64,000 bases of DNA from contig NC_052475.1 in assembly GCF_009730915.1 (NCBI RefSeq), positions 14,291,430-14,355,429 on the forward strand, given 5' to 3'. Position 1 is the first letter of the stretch; every line of letters starts with the position of its first letter. Below are positions 11,431-22,954 of this stretch, piece by piece. The translations under genes and the position numbers were made by a program. The notes below the pieces were generated by a model. The model was not told the DNA's origin. It made no database searches and was given only the letters and a program-made list of their open reading frames with translations. This DNA comes from Dioscorea cayenensis subsp. rotundata. Its lineage: Eukaryota; Streptophyta; Magnoliopsida; Dioscoreales; Dioscoreaceae.

Positions 11431-13381
11431 CATATTAGTTTTAGTATATTAGTATTCGTGTTCATATTAGTGTTAGTATATTAGTATTCATATTCGTATT
11501 AGTATCAGTGTTGTTATTATAATAACTAAATGAAGGTCCATTTTAGTAATTTGATATAAAACCTTAATGTCTATTACCTTCAATCCAAACATTAAAAGGC
11601 TTGATAACCTCCATCTATCTTACCTTAGCCCTGAATAAGGTATGACTTAAAAACTCAATTTCCCTTACTTTACCCTACTTTTTGAACCCGTCTTTCACCT
11701 CATCCAAACAAAGCCTTAGAGCTTGAAGGATTTTCTTATTAGGTAAGTATTTTTAGTATTTGAAAAATTCTTTATTGGTAAAATAATTGCTTATTAATTT
11801 TGTTATGGTTTTTTATTTCAGATAATTGTATTGTGTAAATATTGAAAATTATTTATTATCTAATAAGTGTTTTCAGATATTTTGCTTAAGTATTTTCTTT
11901 TAATTAAGTATTGTTAATTATGCTAGTATTGTGATTCCATTTAAATGATTATATTAAATGTTTTAAATTGTGAATTTTATATGTATCCAGACGTTGGTAT
12001 GATTTGCTATCATTTGGGTTGATTAAATCATTTCTTTTATTTATTTATTTATTTGCATAATTGTTTTACTTTAGTTTGGAGAAATTAGTATTTTGAATAA
12101 TTTTAAAAGTTTTGTTTACTTAATCTTTATATATTTAATTTCCAGATATTTCCTTTCTCCCAAAAGTGGGACCATGAAATTTTTATTATTTTTTTGCGGA
12201 CTTGGGAATTGGAGAAATTTGGTAATTTCTGAATTTTGTACCTTACAAATATTTTTGTATTTGAATTTTCTTTGGTCTCCAAATGAATGATATGCAACCC
12301 TGTCAGTGGGGGTTAATTATTGACCTTATCGACAAGAAATTCTGGAAAAATGATACTGCAGTTTTGCACATGTTTGTTCAGTGATATAATAAATGACCAT
12401 ATGATATTTCAGTCTCAGGTTACCGAGAGTAAATAAATGGCCTCTATTATTCTAGCTCGGTTCACCGAGAGTAAACAAATAACCTTTGGCATTTATAGTG
12501 AATTTGGAGACATATACCGAAATCTATTAGATTCTGCTTTGAATTTTGAGTTTGATTTTCTTCAATTGCACTATTTATGTGTTATTGATTTCTGTATATA
12601 TCTCAAACAAAATTTTGTCCTGCCTTGAAGTTTCTATATTTCTGAGATAACATTTCTGGGTTTTAAATTTTGATGAATGACATATTTGAAAATATTCTTT
12701 TATTAGAATATATACTTTGTATTTTGTTTAAATTATTCTGAAAATCAAGTATACTTGAAACACACTTATGTAATTTCGTGTTTAGTCTAATTATGCTTTG
12801 GAGTCTTATGCTCATATTTGGCGATTTACTATATTTCTGATTTACAGCTTTAAAATATGATATTCTTTTGATTAAAATATTTTCTGATAATGGTATTACT
12901 TTGGAACTATACCTCTGATGGTTTATTTATTTTGTATTTGTTTAAACTCTTTTTAAACTTTGAATTATTCTCAATATATGAAATTGAGATTTTTAAACCC
13001 TGTTGTTTTAAAATAATTTCTGGATTACTTACGGGGCTAGTGAGCTCATGGATTTGTTTCAAATCCTTTTCAAATCAAGGGTGGTAGACTGGTGTGGACT
13101 TTGAAAGGCTATCTGTAGGTGTTGTCTTGTTCTGTTGTAAAATTTGAGTCATTGTCATTGTCTGTTACTGTATCCCTGCAATTTTGTATTTTGGACTTCT
13201 TGTACCCCCTGCATTGCATACTTTGTAGAGTATGTAATCATGTAACTCATTTGGTTTGTGATAGTTTTGTTTGTCCTAAGTCGGGTTCTGAGGCCTTATA
13301 AGTCTATTGGATTTATGCCCTGTGAGTCTGCGGCCGTTTGTCTACGCGTCGGGTCTAGCCGGTCTGTGTTCTGGGCGTGAC
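11371..13381. other. AT-rich region, possible LTR end at right
   Basis: It begins with an ATT microsatellite and TATTAGTAT low-complexity sequence. At about 11690-11716, ctcatccaaacaaagcctta resembles a transposon end. The right part (about 13090-13381) changes character, with higher GC, and ends in ggtctgtgttctgggcgtgaca, which looks like the 3' end of a Ty3-gypsy LTR. I could not find a matching 5' end or target duplication. A short imperfect duplication, ttaccgagagtaaataaatggcc and ttcaccgagagtaaacaaataacc, lies at about 12420-12485. Confidence 0.35.
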
Positions 13382-13599
13382 ACATTTTATTTTATGTTAT
13401 TTTAAAGTAATGCATTCATTCATAGTGGGGTCCATTTCTATATGTATGTTGTTAGTCTACCAATGCCATCGATTGTGTTTAGAGTTGGCAGAATGCATGC
13501 TATCTTTTAGGAAACAATTAAAAAAGAACTTGATTATTGATTTTATGAGGAAATTATATAAGTTCTTGATTATTATTAAAACAACTCCTTTCCACATGG

Positions 13600-14100
13600 G
13601 GTTCGTTTGAATCACAGAATGAGAATGGTAATGGTAATAGGAATGATAATGATAACGGGAATGGTAATGGGAATGAAAAAGTTATTTGGTTGGAAGGAAT
13701 AAATATTGAGAATGAGAAAAGTGGAATACTAAAATATATTAAAATGACTGTAATGCCCTTAATATATATTAAATAAATATGTTTCTTTTTAAATAACATT
13801 TAAAAAGCATTACAGTTTAATAAATATTTGTAATATATCTAATTTCTTACTTATTATAATTAAATATTTAAATAAAATAATTTACTTTTATATCGTAGTT
13901 ATATTGTTGAAATCAATTTATTATTGTACAGAATATTTAAAATTAATACTTCAGGTTAATTAACAACATAATTTAATTATTAAAATTAATTTCTCATAAT
14001 AAATTACTTTCAATTTTTACTACATGAATTATTAATATAATTAAATATTTTATATGTGATAAATAGAATGGATATCATTTCCAATATGATCCTAGGTTGG
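13600..14100. other. MITE-like left end and AT-rich filler
   Basis: The stretch 13608-13680 (gaatgagaatggtaatggtaataggaatg...) is a GAATGG-rich degenerate repeat of the kind seen at the ends of plant MITEs. No matching right end was found. The rest to 14100 is AT-rich without genes. Confidence 0.3.
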
Positions 14101-14399
14101 ACTTTGGCATCAACAATATTTCACAATTATTAACATACATTTGTGAGTGAGAAAAAAATAATCACATGATCTAACAATATCAATGGAGAATGCTAAGTCA
14201 AATTTCCATAATACCAAATACGACCATAGTTGCAACTTAATATAATACAAGACCAACAATACCAAGACCTTCACAAAGTTCTTATAATACAACTTCATTA
14301 CAAAGTCTCGATTTAACAAACCCAACTAGATAGGCAAGCTCCATATAAAGTAGTTACCAAAGTCCATAGTCCAAAAACATGCTTTCAAACATGGTTTAC

Positions 14400-15060
14400 A
14401 TGTTAAGCGGTTGAAATGACATTCTCGCTAAAATTAAACAACAAAAGCGTAGCTTCTTGTCATCAGGCAGGTCCCAAAACATTTCGAGTTCATTTTCATC
14501 CTTTCTCAGAAATTGTACAACAACTAGAGCTTCATCATCTGACAAACCACCAATGTTGAAAATTACTTCATTTAGTAACTTTTTTTTTTCTTCAACCTAT
14601 TTCTTCTTTTCTTCAACTTGTATGCGAGATGCTTCCATTAGAGCAGTAGTCTCGGCATTCCAAACAGCGCCATCTGCTATCGTCTTAATTCCAGGACCGA
14701 CCACTTCCATGAATTGTGTTATTTGTTTAGAAATTGCCTCGAGAACTGGATCCTCGGCAATACCTTTCTTCTTTCAACCCTTAGATGTTGTTGAGGCATT
14801 ATTTTCCGAAGTCATGGGTGATGACATGTACACAAGTTCTTGCATAGAAGTGAAAAAAATCATCGCTTGGACATTGAGATAGGCCATTATTCTCCTCCAA
14901 ATTAGTGTTCTCCTACATATACTGAGTTGCATCATCCAAGTTACCTCTTGCATTGCCATGTGCTCGATCTTTTGTGAAGACTGGGGCAAGTTCATTGAAA
15001 AAGGGAAAAGAGTTTCCATAAAGCACTGTAGCTTCCTTGTGATTCTACATTGTAATACAA
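14400..15060 (-). pseudogene. Myb/SANT-like (L10-interacting MYB type) relic
   Basis: Read on the minus strand from 15060 downward, the frames give YGNSFPFFNELAPVFTKDRA, which matches the conserved segment after the DNA-binding domain of Myb/SANT-like proteins (YDEL..IFGKDRATG type). It continues through an acidic middle (ENTNLEENNGLSQCPSDDFF), EDPVLEAISKQITQF, and a C-terminal LPDDKKLRFCCLIL. There are stop codons after TQYM and after the lysine run, and frameshifts in between, so it is broken. The N-terminal Myb/SANT domain itself is not visible. Such proteins occur both as plant genes and as the accessory ORF of PIF/Harbinger transposons. The PIF-like element next door favours the latter. 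Confidence 0.55.
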
Positions 15061-15559
15061 AAAAAAGTCGATGTTAAAAATAATAAATCAAGATATCTCC
15101 TTAATATGAAATATTAATATATAATTACCATGACATATTCATCGTATGAACTTTTCTCGCACTCGATTATGCTATGTCCGTGGTTCCAAACAAAACCATT
15201 AATGCACAAAAGATCCACAATGGTTGTAGTTTGTCTCCTTAACAATACTTTTCATTCACTATTCATTGGGTCTCCTGTAGAAGTATGTCATTTCTCTCCC
15301 CTCTAGTGTTGTATGGTGGAGTCGTTAAAAAAAAACTCTATGTGTACACGTGGTTGGACTCTAATCTCCATTAAAAAATTGTAACTGATGTACTATCATA
15401 CCCAGATGTCTTTTGACACCCTTTTGTGGGACCGTGTTTGTAGCCTTTGTTAAAAAAAAAAACTCCAAAGTCCTAAGGAATATAATTTATGAACTAATTC
15501 CCAAACTTAGGAGGCTCTTTCCATCATGATTTAAAAAGTCTTTAAGGTGGTGTTTGTTT

Positions 15560-15597
15560 CAAGGGATTTGGAGTTCTATGTAACTCCAAATCCCTTG
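15560..15597. repeat. perfect 16-bp hairpin
   Basis: The arms caagggatttggagtt and aactccaaatcccttg are exact reverse complements separated by 6 bases (ctatgt). It lies 15 bp inside the left end of the PIF-like element and may act as a subterminal binding structure. Confidence 0.85.
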
Positions 15598-15774
15598 CCT
15601 TTTTGAATTTAGGTGTTTGTTTTGAAATGTTCCTTTTTCCATATGTTTTTTAAATCCCATGAATGAGGGATTTTGGTTTATGGTCATAATGACCGTAAAA
15701 CCAAATCCAGGGCTTTTGTTGTCACTGAAATCCATCACATGATGAACACATGAGGAATTCATGATTTCAACTTT

Positions 15775-16440
15775 ACCCTCATCTTTACCACATTGACCAG
15801 GTTCGACGCCATTGCCGCCACTAGACCTGTAGTGAAGCTAGCCACAACGTGCATGCCTAGTTTATTGGCACCTGGTCCACGGTGTCAGAGGATTATCTCC
15901 TTTGCTTGATCGTACATCGTCAATTGCTGCGCGGTCAAGATCATCGCCTGATTCACCGTCAGCGATGACTCCGTAGAGGCTCGTTACCTCTTCCTCTCTC
16001 ACCATCTGCCCGATCACATCCACGACGCTTGTAGTTTAGGCGCTGCATGGCTGGGGGCCTTCCGTCGGCTTACGTCCATACCATCGTGACGTTAGTAGGG
16101 TTACCAACGCCGGTGCTGGCCTTGCCAGCGATGTGCCCAACGGCAATCTTGCTGTAGAGCAGGAGAGCCCACCGTCGTAGGACCATCTTTTCTTCATCAT
16201 GTCCTACAAGCCCATCCAAGTGGTGGAATAGAGTATTTGACAGAGCACGGTGGTGAAGGCGGCGAAAAACAGAGCCACCACACCTTTAGATCTGAGGATC
16301 TGGACTCTAATTGTGATCTGTCCAGGCCTCGGTAGTGGTGCTGCTATCACGATGTGTGTCATAGTGACAATGGTATGAAACCCTACTGCCGCCGGCCGGA
16401 GAGCGTTCACGATTGCGGGATTAGAAGCCAAAGACTCACC
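15775..16440 (-). pseudogene. captured mitochondrial dicarboxylate carrier fragment
   Basis: On the minus strand an open stretch (16431-16204) reads ...NALRPAAVGFHT... and ends TTVLCQILYSTTWMGL before a stop. This matches the plant dicarboxylate carrier (UCP4-6/DIC1-3 group) segment ending SATVLRQTLYSTTRMGLYD. Other frames continue with DMMKKRW, then SKIAVGHIAGKAS and GNPTNVTMVW (family GNPADVAMVRMQADGR), ADGRPPAMQR, NYK..VVDVIGQMVRE and a final ASNLVNVVKMRV. The order and orientation are conserved. It has a nonsense codon at the YD position, several frameshifts, and lacks the first transmembrane helix. It lies entirely inside the PIF-like element and has no introns. Confidence 0.85.
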
Positions 16441-17100
16441 CTAGCGTTGCATCCAGACCATAAGTTATTAGAATAAACTAATAATAAAAAAATTTAGTAG
16501 GATTAATAACAAACTATATTTCCGAAAACATTTTTTATTAGAATAATTTAATAACTATCATAATAAGTTAATCATAATAATAATAAATAACAATATAAAT
16601 GGTCATTTATTGTTGTTATAACAAATTAATAAATATAAAATAATTTAATTATAAACAATAATATAGTTAATAATAAATTACAATGATAAAAAAAATATTG
16701 TTGAAGATGTAATAATAATTTGAAAAGAATAAATACTAAAATTAATAATTAATAAATATTTAATAATTAGTATATCATAACAATTTTATATATAATAAAG
16801 TATGGTGGTAATTAATCGTATCATGAGTAACCATACCCCCAAAATATATCAAACCAAACACGTGTTTTACAATTCCAGATTTATAAATCTTTTCAAACAG
16901 ATATAAAATCTTATAATACCGTACTTTTAATTACATCCAACTAAACACAAGATTTGATTGCATAGTATTTTAATACTAAGTATTTTCAGTTATATTGTAA
17001 TTAGAAATTCACTGCATTTAGAATTGTGTCCAACCAAATGCCGCCTAAATGAAGGCCACGTGCACATCTCATATACCCACACGAAACTAATTTGTTGAGA

Positions 17101-17436
17101 AGCAATAATTCAAGTTCTTGTTTGTTAGTGATTTTTAATCCGCTTTGGATACTTGCATTCTTGTGAAGCTAATTTTCAATCCTTGTTATTATTGAAGCTC
17201 TTGTATTGCTCCAATAATAATGTAAATGCGCAACAATTTGACATTTTTTATGGATAGAATTTTTCTAGAGCAATAACTCAGGTTCTTGTTTATTAGTGAT
17301 TTTTAATCCGCTTTGGATACTTTCATTCTTGTAAAGCTAATTTTCAATCCTTGTTATTATTGAAGCTCTTGTATTTTTCCAATAATAATGTAAATACCCA
17401 ACATTTTTACATTTTTTATAGATAGAATTTTTCTAA
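17101..17436. repeat. tandem duplication of a 168-bp unit
   Basis: Unit 1 (17101-17268) and unit 2 (17269-17436) both begin agcaataa and share ttagtgatttttaatccg and aagctaattttcaatccttg. They differ at only about ten positions. The unit's first part also occurs at 7878-7945 and, weakly, at 17660-17720. It lies about 440 bp upstream of the subtilase pseudogene start. Confidence 0.85.
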
Positions 17437-17816
17437 TAGGGCCTCATGCAATTTGTTTTTTTGCTTGTTGTTATTTATTTATATTTTATAAGAAGTTTTC
17501 TGGGATGAGATGTTTATTTTAATTCTCTGCCACCCACCAGGACCACCATGCATGTAAACTGGATTGCATGTTGTTTTAGAAGTAAGTTCTGCTATATCTT
17601 CTCTGTGTTTAGATTAAATATGAGGGATGGAAATTAGAAAGACAGATGTATGGTTTCTTTCAGTAATTTTTAATTCTCCTCGGATGCTTTAATTTAGTAT
17701 TTCTTTAAAGTATCTTTTTATCCTTGTGATTTGAGCACATGTGGTATTTGGATAATTATTTTCACTAGCCCTACTTCTACTACCCACTGGCAATTTTATA
17801 CTCACAATTTGGCACC

Positions 17817-17824
17817 ATAAATAG
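17817..17824 (+). promoter_or_regulatory. possible TATA box of subtilase pseudogene
   Basis: ATAAATAG stands 53 bp upstream of the subtilase ATG (17877), a plausible TATA-box position. This is sequence context only. Confidence 0.35.
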
Positions 17825-17876
17825 AGCAAGTGAGAACTCACAGGAGCAATTTAGAGCTTTGTAAACTAGATCCACT

Positions 17877-20800
17877 ATGAATCTTTTCAAGATTAGTTCT
17901 GTCCTATTTTTCTTGCTTTTTTCCTCGTTGTTGAAGAATCCTCTTTCAATTTGTCTTACAACAAGCAATATTAGGCTTCCATCTGTAGCTGATGATAACA
18001 ACCACACTGAGATTCATACATACATCATTCATTTGGCTAAGCCCAAGAGGAACAACAGGCCATTGCTCTTGGGAGGAGAAGAGCTGGAGAGCTGCACAAA
18101 TCCTTCCTCCCAAACACCACGCTCGACTCAGGTGAGCCACGGCTAGTCTACTCCTACTCAGAAGTGGTGATTGGATTCGCGGCAAAGCTAATAGCTCATG
18201 AAGTGCAAGCCATGAGAGACATGGATGGCTTCCTACATACTGAGCTTGATATGGAGGTTGGGCTAATGACCATCCATGTACACCCCTCCATTTCTGCGGT
18301 TGAGCACTCCAAAAAATGGATTATGGTACATGATACGTCTGAAAATGCGTGTAAACTGCAAGTGCACGGGTGTCGAAGTAATAAAATACCTGGTGAGTCG
18401 GGTAGTCGAATCCACAGGGAACAGGGCTACTAGTACTAACTTCTTCTCTGCTTTCTAGCCTAATGATAAATGGAAAGGTGTGGTGATCTAATGTGCGAAG
18501 AAATGAATACTAGAGACGAATATGCAAGGGTGAAATGGATGGAGATCTCAATCAGTAAAAGTGGGGTATTTGGGCAATGCTCCCCCTAGGATTCAGGTGT
18601 TAGGTACCGAATGAGCAAAGTGTTTCTATGAAGAGTAAGTTAAGTCATGAAAATCCAAATATAATCGGATCCGGCCTGCCGATCACCGATACTAGTCCCC
18701 TACGAGGTCCCGGTGGAGAAATCGCTCAATCTCAACACCTCACACCACATATGACCGCAAAACACTCTAGGGATTCCAAGAGGTGTATCCGATTCCTAAA
18801 GATTGATCCAACCCTAATTACCGGCGAAGGATCCTAACCCCCTACAAGGTCCCGGCGGAGAAATCTCTCAATCTCACGCCTCACACTAAATATGGTTGCA
18901 TGAGCTTAGGGAACGGAGATAGAATACACCAATCAGAAGGGAAAGGGAATGCTCTCTATCTCATGACTCACTCTCTCAACCCTCTTCAATCTTGAGGTTG
19001 TAACCCTAATGGAGACCTCTCTCTCACCAAGGTAACAAATCATGCAAACCAAATAACCAAAAGATCAATAAGGCAAGCAAGCATTAGACAATCAAGATTA
19101 AAACTTAATCAAACTCGGATTAAATAGAAACACTAAACAAATCCACAAAAGATGATAATCCTAGGGTTCACAAGCCTAAATACCCTCTAGGGTTTTAGCT
19201 CTCCATGGAGCAACATACAAAACACACCATCAATGAATGAAAGTACATTAAAACCATAGAAATAAACCCCCTTATATATGAACTGATGGCCTTGATGGAG
19301 AGCTTCGACGTCTTGAAGGACCCACTCCGAAGCTAGGTTCACTGGTGGCTTCCTTGATGCTATGACGGAGGAGGAATCAATCAAAGTTTGTGATGAAGCG
19401 CCTCCAAAGCCGCAAAGACCTCCTCTCCAAATCCTAGCCGTCTCACCCCTCAAGAGCCGCACAAAAGATGAGAAAGAATAGGGCAAAACGGCTATTTATA
19501 GGCCTTAGATCGCGCCTGTCATGTGCCCTCACGCGCCCGTGTGGATTTTCCACGCGGCCGCGTGAACAGTAATTTTGTTACAATACTGCTACAGTGAAAT
19601 TACTACAGTACCTTTCACAAACCCCGGTCCAAACACTCTTCTCTTGAGACCACATGTTCTGGCACACGTCCATGTGGTAGGCTATAAAACTTTTCTTCAT
19701 CGACGTATCTTTGAGAGGTCTTGCAATATTCACAAAGAAAAGGAACATGAAGATGTGGCTGCCTTTGTGCCCTTCTAACTAGTGAATTAGCTTGAATCTT
19801 CTTGGAAGTTGGCACACATCTCCACATTTATGAACTCCTCTCGTGTCTTGGTCCTTGAATTGAACAAGAATTCCCAAGATTGTGTCTTTATAGCCTGTCT
19901 TTGCTTCCTTTTTACTCTTCAAGGCATTCACAACCTATATGCATAAAAGAACACCAAATACACAATATGAGACATAAACCATAGTAAAAATGATGCTCAA
20001 TGCATGTTAAACATATATAAAAATATGTCTACTCAAGCACTTATCAGTACACCGAATCAAACATGGGGGAAGGAATGGTCATCGGAGTGATAGATTCTAT
20101 AATCCCAAGAAACCATTCTTCTTTTAGTGATGAAAAAATGGCAGCGAAGCCAGTGAAATGGAATGGCACATGCACCTTCGGCAACTCCATTTGCAACAAG
20201 AAGATCATTGGAGCATGACATTTGAAGGTGGCCAGGAAAATATGACTAAACCCCCTGTGGACACTAATGGACATGGCAGCCATGTTGCTAGTATAACAGC
20301 AGGGAATTTTGTTAAAAATGCTATGTTTTCAGGAAATTTCAAGTATACAGCCTCAGGGATAGCGCCCAGAGCTCACCTTGCAATTTACATGATAGCCAGT
20401 GCAGTAAGTGATCATTTGAAGGCCTTTGACCAGTCCATTATAGATGGCGTGAATATCATCAATTACTCACAAGGTTTTAAGGACAAGGCAAACGCTAATT
20501 TTAAGGAAGATCCTGGTGTGCTAGGTGGATACAAGACAACACAGAAAGGAATCTCCATTACAGCCGTAGCAGGCAACTCCTTTGACAAAGAAACATTGCG
20601 TAATGCTCCCCCTTGGCTTACTGTGGTCGGAGCAAGCACCACCGACAAAAGATATAGAGCTAGCCTGAGACTCGGAAATGGCTTAGAGTTCATTGGAGAA
20701 ACAACTCAATACCAAGAAACTTCGTTTAATGCAACCATCACAGGAACCCTCATATATCCTGGCGATAACAACAAGCCCGAAACTTTAGTTTGCAAGAATG

Positions 20801-21851
20801 GCTCCTTGAATGGCTTCAATGTGAAAAATAAGATAGTCTTGTGTCGGACTAGTTCGAGGGGCAATGTGGCCAAGGGACGCGTTGTTCTCGCTGTTGGGGC
20901 CTCTGCCATGATCCTTTTGGGCTCTGGTGGGTACACATCTGACGAAGGACATGTCCTTCCAGTTTGTTAAGTTGACTCCACAGATGTTAAGAAGATCTTG
21001 GGTTACTATAAATCACCCGGAGGCCAATCCATTCCAATTGCGAATATCACTTACATTGGGATAATTCTTGGACGTTTTCCAGCTCCAGAAGTGTGTAATT
21101 TTTCATCCCTAGCCTAATGAACAGAGGCATCTTGAAACCATATGTGATTGCCCCCAGATATAAAATACTTGGAGCATCAACAGTTCTAGGCGGCCTCTAC
21201 AACAATTATTTCACGTATGAGAACATGATCAAGCACTTCTTAATTAATTGCTTCTTCTTAATTTTACCATGACCATTTTTGTTTTTGTGGATTAATTTAA
21301 TACTAGGTACAACAACGACACTTCTATGGCTACACCTCATGTCTCAGGAGTCATGGCTTTGATCAAGAAGAAATATCCAATGTGGTCCCCTGTAGCCATC
21401 CAGTCAGCAATAATAACATCATCTGATGATGTGGACTTATCTAGGCAACCCATCTTAGATTTGAAAGATAGTAAGCCTACAGGTATTTCCGCCAGAGGGG
21501 GCAGGACATCTCAACCCTAGGAAAGCCATGTATCCAGGTCTTGTTTATGATAGGAACTTCAGTGATTACATCAGCTACATGTGTAGCCTTGGATTGGATT
21601 CTCCTACTATGTAGATCTACAATGATCGGAAGGTGGACTGCACCAAAGAGAAAAAGATCAAAACATCACAATTGAACTACCCATCTATCCTAGTCACTCT
21701 GAGCTCTAGCTCACCGAATGAGATTGTCAAGAGAACATTGGCAAATGTGGGTATTGTAAACTCTGTGTACACTGCCAAGATTGTGCACCTAACCAACACA
21801 ACCATGAGCCTTTCCACTAATGTACTTCAGTTCTCTAGTCAACAACAGTAA
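17877..21851 (+). pseudogene. subtilisin-like protease (SBT), split pseudogene
   Basis: Subtilases are secreted serine proteases of the apoplast. Part A (17877-18330) has a signal peptide (MNLFKISSVLFFLLFSSLL) and the I9 prodomain (THTYIIHLAKP; after a frameshift near 18085, KSFLPNTTLDSGEPRLVYSY and VIGFAAKL). Part B (20047-21851) follows a solo LTR. It carries the Asp region (GEGMVIGVIDS), the His box NGHGSHVASITAGN, the PA-like segment, the oxyanion Asn (AVAGNS), the Ser box DTSMATPHVSGVMALIKKKY and a C-terminal Fn3-like part (QLNYPSILVTLSS). The three catalytic residues are readable, but there are a stop after KKIIGA, a stop after GHVLPVC, frameshifts near 21110 and 21500, and an ATG-TAG change near 21610. 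An intron appears to lie at about 21215-21306. Confidence 0.92.
18331..20046 (-). mobile_element. solo LTR, Ty3-gypsy (Athila/Tat-like)
   Basis: A 1716-bp insertion bounded by TGATA...TATCA-like ends (TGATACGTC on the left, GCACTTATCA on the right) and a perfect 5-bp target duplication gtaca (18326-18330 and 20047-20051). Reading the minus strand, it starts TGATAAGTGCTTGAG, carries a TATA-like tataaatag, 'cacacgggcgcgtg' phrases, and near its end ccctgtggattcgactacc. It is homologous over its length to the 5' LTR at 37500-39222. There is no internal region, so it is a solo LTR left by LTR-LTR recombination. The subtilase reading frame is intact across the empty site (GLWY | TESNMGEG). Confidence 0.92.
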
Positions 21852-22954
21852 GCGAGTGGGTGTCATTGGGCAACAACATTGTTGTTCGAATCCCCATTGT
21901 CGTGGTCTTTAACTAAAACTTAATTAACACATTGCTTGTTTATGACTAGAAGTGTTGAGATTGATTTAAAATTAGTTACCCAAGTTTGTTCATGTGATTT
22001 GGAGATGGATCTTGTTTGGTTGATTATGGTTAATAAAATATCAGCACGGTTTGTTCAGATTTTCTATTGCTTAGTTTGCTATTTTGTAAAACCTAAAAAA
22101 GGGTTTCATTTCCCGTTGCAAAGTTAATAAATAGCGGCTTTCTCATCCATGTTCTGTTATAACCCAGTTTTTTGGCTCACTATTCCAGCAATTCATTATT
22201 GTAGTGACCCGTTCCTATAGCGGCTGTTATTGTAGCAGGCTGAGAGTTTGTTTAAAACTTCAACCTTTTGTCTTCTCCAACTCTATCTCACACTCATGAG
22301 TTGCAAATCCTACCCTACGATCTTTTCCCACCCTTAGTTTTTGATTGTTATAGGTAAGTAAATATTAGGTTTTCCTTATTTTTTTTTCTTCCTAGATCCT
22401 TTGAAGTAGGGGGAAGGAAGAGATTTCAGGTGAGTGGGTTAACCTAATCCTTATTGGTCTCTTATAATTCTTGTATGATATATTGGTTTGCTTTTGAAAT
22501 GATTTTGCATGATGATGTTGGAACTCTACTTGTTTTGTCTTGTTCGAGTATCATACAAGTTTAATTGGGAGATCTCCATGAATTTACGTAATGATTTTTA
22601 TTTGATATTCAAGGTTTTGTATATATATTTTGGCTCATTATTATTCTACTTGCCAAGATTCATTTTGTGTTATATAGCAAACACCATACTTGATGTTAGT
22701 TTTGGTTCACGAAAATTGAAGACCTTGGGAGTTAAATTTATTGTGAATTATGTAAAAGAAGAATATGGATCTTATGTATTAAATATGATAAAATGTTGAT
22801 TTGGGTTGAGGAACAATGCTTGAAGAGTAATGTGTGTAAAAGGGTCATATCCATGAGTTATGTTAGAGTCCACGAGATGGAATTTGGGTAGATGCATGCA
22901 AAGTGTTTGATATAATGCTTTTGAGAACAATATGTGAGCAATGATAAATTAATT
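21852..22954. other. subtilase 3' flank and AT-rich DNA
   Basis: No gene is recognised. The segment 22125-22300 (tagcggctttctcatcc..., attgtagcaggctgagag) has the look of a weathered LTR fragment, but without ends. The short ORF at 22509-22799 has no recognisable domain and is probably chance. Confidence 0.35.

Larger units (their letters stand above)
15546..17045. mobile_element. PIF/Harbinger-like element with captured gene
   Basis: The left end GGTGGTGTTTGTTTC and the inverted right end GGCGGCATTTGGTTG match at about 11 of 15 positions. Both are flanked by the 3-bp duplication TAA (15543-15545 and 17046-17048), the size and sequence typical of PIF/Harbinger elements. The 1500-bp interior has a perfect hairpin near the left end, a GC-richer segment (15775-16440) from a mitochondrial carrier gene, and AT-rich filler. 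No transposase is encoded, so it would have been moved in trans. Confidence 0.65.

Noticed and set aside
14457..14882. A 141-codon plus-strand ORF
   Set aside because: It is the shadow of the minus-strand Myb/SANT-like relic, which matches a known family.
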